Assembly: GCF_008727715.1 (NCBI RefSeq)
Contig: NZ_CP044218.1
Span: forward strand, 806,001 to 870,000
Length of the DNA stretch: 64,000 nt
Direction of reading: 5' to 3'
Source of the DNA: Mesorhizobium terrae
GTDB taxonomy: Bacteria > Pseudomonadota > Alphaproteobacteria > Rhizobiales > Rhizobiaceae
This document shows positions 15,825 through 24,104 of this stretch, one piece after another (position 1 is the stretch's first letter; each line of letters opens with the position of its first letter). The notes under the pieces are model-generated. The model searched no databases. It was not told the origin of the DNA and worked only from the letters and a program-made list of their open reading frames with translations. A program made the position numbers and the translations under genes.

Positions 15825-16646
15825 TCATCTGGCCGGGCGTTGCCGGAACATGATCTCCAGCGGATTGATCTGCTCTTCAAGCTGCTGCACTTCCCGTCTG
15901 ACCAATGGAAGCAACTGTTCGAACCGGTCTTGGGACAGTCTGGCGCTGGTCATGTTCACGGCGATTGCCACGCCGCTCGGCCTTTGCCCGGGGCTGATCG
16001 CGACGGCGAACGCCGAGATCCCGGCCACCAGATCGCCCCTGTCGAGGGCGTACCCTTCCTGGCGTATTGCCGGCAGCAAGCTGCGGACGCGGCCTGCTGT
16101 CAGACCATGATGCTGCGGATAGAGTGGCGAGTTCGCCTCGATGATGGCGTCAGCCTCCGGCGGCGGCAATGAAGCCAGGATCGCCAGGCTGGCCGAACCG
16201 ACGCCGAGCGGTATCTGCCCGCCTATTCCGCCGGTGAGGCTGTCAATCATATAGCTGCCCTGGTGGCGATCCACGCAGATCGCGCTGACCCCCGAGCGTG
16301 CCATCAGGAAGACGGTGTCGCCGGTGGCCGCGCCGATGCGCGTTAGCGCCGGCTGTGCCAGCGTGCGCAGGCCGGACTCGTCAGCGGCACGGACACCCAG
16401 CACAAAAAGCCCCAGCCCGAGCCTATAGCGCTTCGTGAGGCTGTCGCGATCGATCAAGCGATGACGTTCGAGGGCGACGGCAATCCGATGCGCGGTCGGT
16501 TGTTTGAGATTCAGCCCCTCACTGATGTCGGCGATACTGGCGCCGCCCGACCGCGCCGCCTGGCCGACGAAATTCAGCACCGCCACCGCGCGGTCCAGGA
16601 GTTGCGCCCCGCTCGCCAGTTCCGTCTCGTTGACTGTCTTTGGCAT
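15825..16646 (-). CDS. IclR-family transcriptional regulator
   Basis: A protein of 273 residues. The N-terminal winged helix includes IADISEGLNLKQPTAHRIAVALER; the C-terminal effector domain has DTVFLMARSGVSAICVDRHQGS, GGQIPLGVGSASLAILASLP, EGYALDRGDLVAGISAFAVAI. IclR proteins bind small acids or related effectors. It is divergent from the PEP mutase operon and upstream of the amino-acid ABC operon on the same strand; three CCATAAT motifs flank these promoters, making it the probable local regulator. The start is uncertain: an in-frame ATG at 16691 could add 15 residues. The longer frame further upstream crosses the operator region and is not credible. Confidence 0.85.
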   Translation of the reverse strand: MPKTVNETELASGAQLLDRAVAVLNFVGQAARSGGASIADISEGLNLKQPTAHRIAVALERHRLIDRDSLTKRYRLGLGLFVLGVRAADESGLRTLAQPALTRIGAATGDTVFLMARSGVSAICVDRHQGSYMIDSLTGGIGGQIPLGVGSASLAILASLPPPEADAIIEANSPLYPQHHGLTAGRVRSLLPAIRQEGYALDRGDLVAGISAFAVAISPGQRPSGVAIAVNMTSARLSQDRFEQLLPLVRREVQQLEEQINPLEIMFRQRPAR

Positions 16647-16746
16647 CCGCAGCGTGTATCTCAGAACCCAGTTATCTCCCCAATGCCTCATACCGCCTGG
16701 CTTGACAAGTCTATGCCAACGATCCCGTAGCCGGCTAAAAGAGCAA

Positions 16747-16789
16747 TCCATAATCTGGATATTTTTTGAATTGACAACCATAATATGGT
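16747..16789. promoter_or_regulatory. iclR-pepM promoter region with two palindromic operator candidates
   Basis: Two near-palindromes, TCCATAATCTGGA (16747-16759) and ACCATAATATGGT (16777-16789), have centres 30 bases apart, close to three helical turns. A good -35 box TTGACA sits at 16771-16776 directly beside the second, with a weak TAACGT at 16795-16800 as possible -10 for the plus-strand operon. Binding there would block RNA polymerase. The regulator is probably the adjacent IclR protein. Confidence 0.6.
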
Positions 16790-16932
16790 GTGAATAACGT
16801 ATGACAGTTCGGTGACGCTCAAGCGAATTGTGGCGCTTCCCAATCAGTGGGCCCCTGACAAGGCCGCAGAAACGCCTCATGCTTGAGTTGTCGGCACGAA
16901 CGGCAGTGCACCTCATCTGGGAGCGAGCAGCG

Positions 16933-17865
16933 ATGTCGTACGTTGGAGAATCCGGCCTTTCAACCACAGCCGTTTCGGCAGCAGCCAGGCCAAGCCTGCG
17001 CGGAATAATCCAGGCCAATACGCTCGGTTTCATCATGGAAGCGCATGACGCGCTTTCAGCAACCATCGCGGAACGCGCGGGCTTCAAGGGCCTCTGGGCT
17101 TCCGGCCTATCGATTGCCTCGAGCCTCGGTTACCGCGATGCCAATGAAGCATCCTGGACACAGCTCGTCGAAGTCGTCGAGCGGATGGCCGATGCAGCCT
17201 CAATCCCCATCCTGGTGGATGGAGACAGCGGCTTCGGCAATTTCAACAATGCCAGGCTCGCGGCCAGGAAGCTCTTCCAGCACGGCGCGGCCGGTGTCTG
17301 CCTCGAGGACAAGGGCTTCCCCAAGATGAACTCCTTTGTCGGTGACCGTCACCCGCTGGCGGAAATCAGTGAGTTCTGCGGACGGCTGCGCGCGGTGAAG
17401 GACACGCTTGGTTCCGAGGACTTTGTTCTGGTCGCACGCGTCGAGGCGCTGATCGCGGGTTACGACCAACAGGAAGCGCTGATGCGTGCGCATGCCTATG
17501 CGGACGCCGGCGCCGATGCGATCCTCATCCACTCGCGTAAGTCGGACGCCGGCGAGATCCTGGCCTTCGCCCGGGAATGGAGCAATCGCCTGCCCCTCGT
17601 GATCGTCCCGACCAAATACTACCGCACGCCCGTCGATGAGTACCGTGCGGCCAAGATCTCGACGGTGATCTGGGCCAACCACAACATGCGCGCGGCCGTC
17701 TCGGCCATGCGCCAGGTCTGCGAACGCATCCTTCGCGAAGGAACGATCGCCGGCATCGAAAACGAGGTCGCCACGCTGGACGATGTGTTCGACCTGCTCA
17801 ACTACCGCGAACTGGCGGAGGCCGAGACGCGCTACCTTCCTTCGGTCGCGGTCGCGGCCGAGTAG
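16933..17865 (+). CDS. pepM: Phosphoenolpyruvate phosphomutase (PEP mutase)
   Basis: A protein of 310 residues of the isocitrate lyase/PEP mutase superfamily. The signature loop EDKGFPKMNSF (Glu125 to Phe135) has the EDK-x5-NS pattern diagnostic of true PEP mutases, with Asn133 in the place that separates mutases from hydrolases. DGDSGFGN supplies the metal-binding Asp residues, and RVEALIAGY follows. The enzyme rearranges PEP to phosphonopyruvate, the first step of nearly all natural phosphonate synthesis. The ATG at 16933 has GGGAGCGAG upstream. It is the first gene of a ten-gene plus-strand cluster and is followed by an aminotransferase instead of the usual phosphonopyruvate decarboxylase. 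Confidence 0.88.
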   Translation: MSYVGESGLSTTAVSAAARPSLRGIIQANTLGFIMEAHDALSATIAERAGFKGLWASGLSIASSLGYRDANEASWTQLVEVVERMADAASIPILVDGDSGFGNFNNARLAARKLFQHGAAGVCLEDKGFPKMNSFVGDRHPLAEISEFCGRLRAVKDTLGSEDFVLVARVEALIAGYDQQEALMRAHAYADAGADAILIHSRKSDAGEILAFAREWSNRLPLVIVPTKYYRTPVDEYRAAKISTVIWANHNMRAAVSAMRQVCERILREGTIAGIENEVATLDDVFDLLNYRELAEAETRYLPSVAVAAE

Positions 17866-17917
17866 CACTGGGCCGGTTCCGCCCACCATCAGTCACAACA
17901 ACTCACGAGGGCCGACA

Positions 17918-19129
17918 ATGTTGGCACAGCGTACGAAGCTTTTTGCGTCGTCGGGGACGGCTGCCGCGCGCGCAGCCGCCAAGGCGGCATCCGATGCCGG
18001 CAAGGAGGTCATCGACCTCACCGCAGGAGAAATATGGTCCGATCTCGCGCCGAGCGTCCGCGAGGGCGCGCTGGCCGCCATTGAACGCGGCGAGAACCGC
18101 TATACCGACACCGTCGGGCTTCGCGAACTGCGTGAAGCGCTCGCCGCAAAGGTCGCCCGCGAAACCGGGCAGGTTTGGCATGGCGAAGAGATCGCCGTCA
18201 CGAACGGTGCCAAACAAGCGCTTTTCAACGCCGCGATGGTCCTGCTGGACCCGGGCGACGAAGTCATCATCCCAAGTCCATATTGGACGACCTTCCCGGC
18301 GCAGGTGCTGATTGCCGGCGGGCGGCCGGTGCATGTCGACACGCGCGACCACGGCTATGTTCCAAGAGCCGAGGATATCGAAGGCGCCATCACGCCGAAG
18401 ACGCGCGCGATCGTGGTCAACACGCCCAGCAATCCGACGGGCGTCGTTTATGACCAGAGCACTTTGGAACAGATCGCCGACCTGGCAATCCGCCGCGATC
18501 TCTGGATCATCTTTGACGAATGCTACGGCGCATTCGCGCATGCACCGCACGCCCATCATCCAATTGTCTCGCTCGTGCCGGAAGCGCGCTCGCGCACCAT
18601 CATCATCAATGCGTTTTCCAAGACGCTTGCTTTGACGGGCTGGCGAATTGGCTACCTGGCCGCTCCAAAAAGCGTGATCGACGCCGTCAAAGCACTCCAG
18701 TCCCACACGACATCGAACCCGAATGTGATCGCCCAGCATGCCGTCCTGGAACACCTGCGACGCGGCGACGGCAGTTATGAAAGACATCTCTCCGAGCAGT
18801 TGACCCAGGCCCGGCGGCTCGGACTGGACATCCTGTCGCGCCAGGCGATTGCCCCGCTGCCGAAGGCACAGGGCGGGTTCTACTTCTATCTCGACCTCCG
18901 GGAGCTCGCTGACAGTGGCGCAATTTCCACCGCCCCACGAACCGCGGACGATGTCGTCAATGCTCTCCTCGCCCAGGCCGGAGTGGCAGGGGTGTCGGGC
19001 AGCGCCTTCGGAGACCCGATGGGGCTGCGTCTCTCTTACGGAATTGACCACGACAAGCTCGCGCTCGGGCTGGAGAGGCTCGTCGGAGTTTTTGACGCGT
19101 GGACCGGAGCAACTCGCAACGTAGCTTAA
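17918..19129 (+). CDS. Class I aminotransferase, probable phosphonopyruvate transaminase
   Basis: A protein of 403 residues of the aspartate aminotransferase fold, with NRYTDTVGLRELREAL, NTPSNPTGVVYD and the PLP lysine Lys235 in NAFSKTLALTGWRIGY. It starts 52 bases after pepM with only 11 bases to the next gene. PEP mutase lies far on the side of PEP at equilibrium and needs a following pulling step; in the absence of a decarboxylase, transamination of phosphonopyruvate to phosphonoalanine is the natural role, as described for phosphonoalamide biosynthesis in Streptomyces. Substrate is inferred from position. Confidence 0.7.
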   Translation: MLAQRTKLFASSGTAAARAAAKAASDAGKEVIDLTAGEIWSDLAPSVREGALAAIERGENRYTDTVGLRELREALAAKVARETGQVWHGEEIAVTNGAKQALFNAAMVLLDPGDEVIIPSPYWTTFPAQVLIAGGRPVHVDTRDHGYVPRAEDIEGAITPKTRAIVVNTPSNPTGVVYDQSTLEQIADLAIRRDLWIIFDECYGAFAHAPHAHHPIVSLVPEARSRTIIINAFSKTLALTGWRIGYLAAPKSVIDAVKALQSHTTSNPNVIAQHAVLEHLRRGDGSYERHLSEQLTQARRLGLDILSRQAIAPLPKAQGGFYFYLDLRELADSGAISTAPRTADDVVNALLAQAGVAGVSGSAFGDPMGLRLSYGIDHDKLALGLERLVGVFDAWTGATRNVA

Positions 19130-19140
19130 GGAAAGTTGTC

Positions 19141-19938
19141 ATGTTCAGGACTGAAGTACCCCAAAGCGCTGTTATCCTGGCTGCAGGTATGGGTTCGCGG
19201 CTGCGCCCCCTGACCGACTTCCGACCGAAACCCCTGGTGGAGGTCCTCGGCGTCTCGATCATCCATAACGCCCTGCGCCATCTTGGCGCGATGGGGGTCA
19301 GATCGGCCACCATCGTCGTCGGCTACAGGAAGGATGCAATCGAATACGCCTGCGGTGACCGGTTTGCGGGCGTCGACATCGACTATGTCGAATCTACTGT
19401 CTACGACCGCACCGGCAGCGCCTATTCGCTCTGGCTGGCGCGTCATACCCTGCTGAGCGGTGACATTTTCCTGCTCGAAGGAGATGTCTTCTTCGAGCGG
19501 CAGGCATTGGTCTCGTTGATGGCCGCCGGCGCCGGTGACGTCGCCGCGGTCGCACCTTTCACCGAAGAAATGGAAGGCTCCGCCGTCGTTCTTGGCCCCG
19601 CCGGGACAATTGCGGAAGTCCGCATGAAGCAGACCGCCGCAAATCTGAATGAGGCAGGCGCCCCTCGCCTCTTCAAGACCCTCAATCTGTTCCGGTTCTC
19701 GCGCGCAACCCTGTCGACGGTCATCGTGCCTGCCCTCGACGATCTGATCGGCATCGGTGCCGGCACGACCTACACCGAGCAGGTGCTGGCGCAGCTGATA
19801 GGCCGCGGCCTGAAGATCGCGGCGGCGCGCTGCGACACCGTCAAATGGTACGAGATCGACAACCAGGCCGATCTGCGCATGGCGGAAAACCTCTTCGCCA
19901 CGCCGCCTGAAGTAACGCTCTTGTCGCAGGCTGTTTGA
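19141..19938 (+). CDS. Sugar-phosphate/phosphonate nucleotidyltransferase (LicC/PntC-like)
   Basis: A protein of 265 residues with the nucleotidyltransferase loop AVILAAGMGSRLRPLTDFRPKP split over residues 10-31, a TGSAYSLWLARHTL segment and DTVKWYEIDNQADL near the end, as in phosphocholine cytidylyltransferases. PntC, a relative, activates 2-aminoethylphosphonate with CTP for attachment to lipids or glycans. Here the likely substrate is phosphonoalanine or a derivative, giving a CMP-phosphonate. The start has AAGGAAAG upstream, 11 bases after the aminotransferase. The next gene is a CDP-alcohol phosphotransferase, which would use a CMP-activated compound. Confidence 0.75.
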   Translation: MFRTEVPQSAVILAAGMGSRLRPLTDFRPKPLVEVLGVSIIHNALRHLGAMGVRSATIVVGYRKDAIEYACGDRFAGVDIDYVESTVYDRTGSAYSLWLARHTLLSGDIFLLEGDVFFERQALVSLMAAGAGDVAAVAPFTEEMEGSAVVLGPAGTIAEVRMKQTAANLNEAGAPRLFKTLNLFRFSRATLSTVIVPALDDLIGIGAGTTYTEQVLAQLIGRGLKIAAARCDTVKWYEIDNQADLRMAENLFATPPEVTLLSQAV

Positions 19939-19967
19939 CCCCTAGCCAGGGCTGAGGAGTAACGCAC

Positions 19968-20573
19968 ATGCTTCGTCAACTTGCCGATCCTGCAAACGCC
20001 ATCACCGGGGCAGGTCTCGCCTTGTCCGTTGTCGGCATCAGCTTCGCACTTGCGGGCCATCCGGAAGCGGGTGTCGCGGTCACGCTCTGGGCCTTGCTGG
20101 CCGATCATCTAGACGGCGTGGTTGCCAAGCGCACCTTGGGCCGAGCACCCGAGACGGGAGAGGTTGGAAAAAACCTTGATTCCCTGGCAGACCTGGTGAG
20201 CGCAGGTATCTTTCCGGCTGTCACCTTGATCGTCGTGGGACAAGGATCGCTCCTCTCGATTCTTGCTGCAGCGACGTTGGTTTTGGCCAGCGCTCTGCGG
20301 CTGAGTTACTTCAATGTGTTCGGTTCTCCCGGTGGGCGCTTCGTTGGTGTGCCGACGACCTATGCGGTTCCTCTGACAGCGGTTCTCTTCCTGCTTCGCC
20401 CGGTGATTGCCGAGCAAATCTTTCCATCACTGTTCGCCGCTGCACTTGTCGCGCTGGCTTTGCTCCACATCGCGCCTTTGAGCGTCCCGAAAACACAAGG
20501 CGCGATGTACGTCGTCGTGACCGCCTTTTGCGTCGCCTCATCGTTGCTGCTTGCCTCGAGGACACTGGGATGA
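19968..20573 (+). CDS. CDP-alcohol phosphotransferase family membrane protein
   Basis: A protein of 201 residues with about six hydrophobic helices and the family motif D-xx-DG-xx-AK-...-G-xxx-D-xxx-D: Asp46, Asp49, Gly50, Ala53, Lys54, Gly67, Asp71 and Asp75. The usual Arg after Ala is Lys here; the four metal-binding Asp are intact. Such enzymes transfer a phospho-alcohol from a CDP/CMP carrier onto a lipid or polyol in the membrane. Following a PntC-like gene, it probably transfers a phosphonate head group. Its stop overlaps the next start (ATGA). Confidence 0.75.
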   Translation: MLRQLADPANAITGAGLALSVVGISFALAGHPEAGVAVTLWALLADHLDGVVAKRTLGRAPETGEVGKNLDSLADLVSAGIFPAVTLIVVGQGSLLSILAAATLVLASALRLSYFNVFGSPGGRFVGVPTTYAVPLTAVLFLLRPVIAEQIFPSLFAAALVALALLHIAPLSVPKTQGAMYVVVTAFCVASSLLLASRTLG

Positions 20574-22126
20574 ACTCGCATTCGACACTCAAGCAAGCAT
20601 CGGTCAACGCTTCGTCTGCAGGCGCGGTCTTCCGGGCACTAGGCGTGGAGCCCATCGTTCAATGCGCGGGGGTGCGCACCATCTATGGCGCCAGCAACCC
20701 TTCGGATGAAGTCATCGCGGCCATGAACGCAGCAGCCGGCGCATTCGTGGACATGGATGAGTTGGCCCAAGGCGCGGGCCAGCGGCTGGCCGAGTTGACC
20801 GGCGCCGAATGGGGCGTGGTAACGGCAGGGACTGCCGCAAGCCTGGCGCTTGCAACGGCAGCCTGCATAGCCGGAAACAATCCCGAACTCATGCTGCGGC
20901 TGCCCGACACGTCCGGACTGCGCAACAAGGTCCTGATCCCCGCCGATCAGCGGTTCGCGTATGAGCAGGCCATGCGCATCGCCGGCGGTGAGATCGTCGA
21001 CGTTGCGACCTATGAAGAGCTGGACAAGGCAATCGGCGAGGCTGCAATGATCTGCCTGGTTGGTCGCCTTGACGGGTCGACCACCCTCCCCCTCCAGTCC
21101 ATCTTGCCGGTGGCAAAGGCACATGATGTGCCGATCCTCGTCGATGCGGCCGGTCTTTCTCCCGGCAAGCCGGATCGTTGGATCGATAGTGGAGCTGACC
21201 TGGTCGTTTATGCCGGCGGCAAATATCTGCGCGCGCCGCAATCGACGGCGATCGTCATCGGGAAAAAGACCCTCTGCCAGGCGATCTGGTGGAATGGTGC
21301 ACCGCATCAGGCTTTCGGCCGATCCATGAAGATCGGAAAGGAGGAAATGGTTGGCGCGGTCGTCGCCATCGACCGTTGGATCAATCACCGATCTGCCAGG
21401 GAAGAACGAAGCCAGTGGGTGCCGCGCCTGGAGCGGATCCGATCATATCTGTCCGCCATCCCCGGCGTGTCGACCGAGATCAAAACCTGGCCAGGCTCGG
21501 TGACCGCAACCCGGCTCAAGGTTTCATGGGATTTCGACCACATCCCCTTCGACAGCGAGGAATTGCGGCTTGCGCTGCTGAGCCAGCGACCGCGCATCCT
21601 CATCCACGACTTCTGGTCAACGAGGACCTCCACAATCCTGGACCCAATCAACCTGTCCGACAAGGAAGCCGAAATCGTCGGCGCCGCTCTGGCTGCCGCT
21701 TTTGCCGATCCCGCCAGCATCGCCCCTCCAAAATCCGAGGTCATCCCCGAAATGGATGTGTCGGGTGCCTGGCATGTCGACATCGGGTTTCTTCGTGGAA
21801 CGGCCAAACACCGCCTGCAGCTTCGGCAGGTTGGCCGTTCAGTGGTTGGCACGCATCACACGGAGAACCGAACCGGCGTCGTCAGCGGCGAAGTCCATGG
21901 ACGCTTCCTGCGCCTGGAAGCGGCGCATGAACAGGTCCCGATCTGGCTGTTCTATGGCTTTGAGGGCGAACTGACCGAAGACGGGTCTTTCGTAGGAAAA
22001 CTCAAGTTGGGCGGCACCGCCAAAGAGCATCTCGGGCCGGTGTTCAAAGGACAGTATGGCGACGCGACCTGGCGCGCGCGACGGGCGGACGCCAATCCGG
22101 CAGCACCAAAGGAGAAGGCATCATGA
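20570..22126 (+). CDS. SelA-like PLP enzyme with extra C-terminal beta domain
   Basis: A protein of 518 residues. Residues about 15-390 are a fold-type I PLP enzyme of the SelA/D-glucosaminate-6-phosphate ammonia-lyase group: VQCAGVRTIYGASNPSDEV, TAGTAASLALATAACIAG, VDAAGLSP and the PLP lysine Lys218 in YAGGKYLRAPQST. Residues about 400-518 form an added domain rich in beta strands (MDVSGAWHVDIGF, VSGEVHGRFLRLEA, ELTEDGSFVGKLKLGG). These enzymes eliminate ammonia or water from amino acids. In this cluster it might act on phosphonoalanine or a product of it. The exact reaction is not known. ATGA overlaps join it to both neighbours. Confidence 0.7.
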   Translation: MNSHSTLKQASVNASSAGAVFRALGVEPIVQCAGVRTIYGASNPSDEVIAAMNAAAGAFVDMDELAQGAGQRLAELTGAEWGVVTAGTAASLALATAACIAGNNPELMLRLPDTSGLRNKVLIPADQRFAYEQAMRIAGGEIVDVATYEELDKAIGEAAMICLVGRLDGSTTLPLQSILPVAKAHDVPILVDAAGLSPGKPDRWIDSGADLVVYAGGKYLRAPQSTAIVIGKKTLCQAIWWNGAPHQAFGRSMKIGKEEMVGAVVAIDRWINHRSAREERSQWVPRLERIRSYLSAIPGVSTEIKTWPGSVTATRLKVSWDFDHIPFDSEELRLALLSQRPRILIHDFWSTRTSTILDPINLSDKEAEIVGAALAAAFADPASIAPPKSEVIPEMDVSGAWHVDIGFLRGTAKHRLQLRQVGRSVVGTHHTENRTGVVSGEVHGRFLRLEAAHEQVPIWLFYGFEGELTEDGSFVGKLKLGGTAKEHLGPVFKGQYGDATWRARRADANPAAPKEKAS

Positions 22127-22923
22127 CCGTTCACCAATCCGAGTTGCAGGTCGAAACGGCGTTCGGCCTGAAGGGCAAGGTCGCGCTCGTGGTCGGCGGC
22201 TATGGCGCGATTGGAACCAGCATCTCGCAAGCTTTGGCTGTTGCCGGCGCGACCAGCATCGTGGCCGGACGCGACGGCGAGCGCGCCGATATGCTTGCAG
22301 GCAGGCTCCGTGACGAGGGCTGGACCGCCGAGGGCATCGGCCTCGATGCCTGCGACACTGCAGACATTCGCAAGCAAGTGGCGTCTGTAGCTCAGTTGCA
22401 TGGATCGGTCGACATTCTCGTCAACTGCCTGGGTTTCAACAAGGAACAGAAGCTGCTCGAGGTGACGGAGGAAGCCTTCGACGAGGTCTATTCCAGGACG
22501 CTGCGGCCAGCGATGTTTCTGTCGCAAGCGGTCGCCACCCAGCAGGTGGCCAGTGGCCGAGGCGGCAGTCACATCCACCTGCTTTCGGTGCGCTCGGCGC
22601 TCGGCTTCCGGGGCCGGGGGTACAGCGCCTTCTGCGCGGCCAAAGGGGGGCTGGCGACCCTGCTGAAACAGCAGGCGATCGAGCTTGCGCAGCACAACAT
22701 CACCGTAAACGGGGTCGCGCCCGGTGCTGTCCGCACGCACAAGAACGACAAGGCGCTGGAAGATCCCGAAACCTTTCGACGAGCAGTGGCGGACATTCCC
22801 ATCGGCCGACTGGCGACACCGGCGGATGTCGCCGGAGCCGTGCATTTCCTGGCCTCCCGGCAAGCGCGATTTGTGACCGGACAGATCCTTTATGTGGACG
22901 GCGGACTGACAGCCAGCGCGTGA
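22123..22923 (+). CDS. SDR-family oxidoreductase with Phe at the catalytic Tyr position
   Basis: A protein of 266 residues with the SDR cofactor motif VVGGYGAIGTSISQAL, NCLGFN (the NAG-like motif) and the GGxxA-type end QILYVDGGL. The catalytic YxxxK is FCAAK here: Phe170 and Lys174, within GYSAFCAAKGG. The Ser segment is LLSVRSALGF. Loss of the Tyr would be expected to cripple ordinary hydride transfer, unless Tyr167 substitutes. It may reduce or oxidise an intermediate of the phosphonate pathway, or have a changed role. It overlaps the SelA-like gene by 4 bases and precedes the oxidase gene by 31. Confidence 0.8.
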   Translation: MTVHQSELQVETAFGLKGKVALVVGGYGAIGTSISQALAVAGATSIVAGRDGERADMLAGRLRDEGWTAEGIGLDACDTADIRKQVASVAQLHGSVDILVNCLGFNKEQKLLEVTEEAFDEVYSRTLRPAMFLSQAVATQQVASGRGGSHIHLLSVRSALGFRGRGYSAFCAAKGGLATLLKQQAIELAQHNITVNGVAPGAVRTHKNDKALEDPETFRRAVADIPIGRLATPADVAGAVHFLASRQARFVTGQILYVDGGLTASA

Positions 22924-22954
22924 GGCGGTGAGCTTCTATTCTCGGAGAAGGCCG

Positions 22955-24085
22955 ATGAAAATTGGTGTTGTCGGAGCAGGAATCGTAGGCGCCTCCATCG
23001 CCTACCATCTGGCGAAGCAAGGAGCGAAGGTTTCGATCTTCGATCCCCTCCCTCCGGGAAGCGCGGTCTCCGGATCGTCTTTTGCCTGTCTTAACGCTTT
23101 TGGCCGATCCGGCGAGGATCTTGCCTTTCGCTTGCAGGCCATCCGTTACCATCGCGCACTGGCACGCGAGATTGGGTCGGAACACCTCCTGCACCTATGC
23201 GGCACAGCGCGTATAGCATCGGCCGGCGATCCCGCAGCCAAACTCGCCAGGGATGCGACCACCTTCGCATCTGCCGGGGGCGAAGTCCGTTCCGTAGCTG
23301 CCAAGGAGATGATCGATCTCGAGCCTCGGATCCATGCCCGCTTCGCCACGGAACGATTTCTTGTCGCAGAAGAAGGCTGGGTCGACTCAGGCGCGTTGTG
23401 CAAGCAGCTTGTGAAGACCGCCGTTGAACGTTTCGGCGCGCAATTTCGCAGCGCGCGCGTAGCGGGGATCCAGGCGTCAGACCGATGGGTGAGGTTAAGT
23501 TGGCAATCGGACCTCGAAACCTTCGATCGGGTCGTGCTTGCGGTGGGCAATGACACCAACTCACTGCTCAAACTGGCCGGTCTGCGGGAACTGCCGATCA
23601 AGACGCTGCCTGGCCCGCTCCTCGTGCTCACCACGCAAGACACAAGTGTGATCAGGCATGTCGTCTATGCGGACGGATTCCATATCCGGCCCGGTCAGGG
23701 CGGATATATAGCTGGAGTGTCAGCGCTACCGGGTGAACTCGAACCATTGAAACGCCTCGAAGGGGAACGCCTGGACCTGTTGGCGGCCGGCGCGCGCTGG
23801 CTCGACGGTTTCCTCCATGTGCCGAGAAGCTGGACGACCTGCCCGCGGCCTGTACCCGCCAGCGATCATCCAATCGTAGGGCCACGAGAGGAATGCGCCG
23901 CGATCTCCGTGGCTGCCATGCATGGTGGCGTCACGCTTGCCCCATTGATCGGGAAGATTGCGGCATCTGAGATCGTCGCGGCGCTGGGCTGGCCCCGGAG
24001 CATCGGAAGACCGCCAACACATTCCTCGCATCTGTTGAGCGAACGCGAACAGTTGCCCTCAGCCTGGCTGGCTGCAAGCGTTTGA
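22955..24085 (+). CDS. FAD-dependent amino-acid/amine oxidase (DAO family)
   Basis: A protein of 376 residues with an N-terminal FAD motif KIGVVGAGIVGASIAYHL, a FDRVVLAVGNDTNSL strand and a C-terminal SDHPIVGP...GVTLAPLIGK block, as in glycine oxidase, D-amino-acid dehydrogenase and sarcosine oxidase relatives. It would oxidise an amine to an imine, releasing a keto product. The ATG at 22955 has GGAGAAGG upstream. The nearby alanine racemase and the RidA protein (which hydrolyses imines) fit such chemistry. The substrate is not known. Confidence 0.8.
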   Translation: MKIGVVGAGIVGASIAYHLAKQGAKVSIFDPLPPGSAVSGSSFACLNAFGRSGEDLAFRLQAIRYHRALAREIGSEHLLHLCGTARIASAGDPAAKLARDATTFASAGGEVRSVAAKEMIDLEPRIHARFATERFLVAEEGWVDSGALCKQLVKTAVERFGAQFRSARVAGIQASDRWVRLSWQSDLETFDRVVLAVGNDTNSLLKLAGLRELPIKTLPGPLLVLTTQDTSVIRHVVYADGFHIRPGQGGYIAGVSALPGELEPLKRLEGERLDLLAAGARWLDGFLHVPRSWTTCPRPVPASDHPIVGPREECAAISVAAMHGGVTLAPLIGKIAASEIVAALGWPRSIGRPPTHSSHLLSEREQLPSAWLAASV

Positions 24086-24104
24086 ATCCCAAAGGACCAC
24101 GCAC

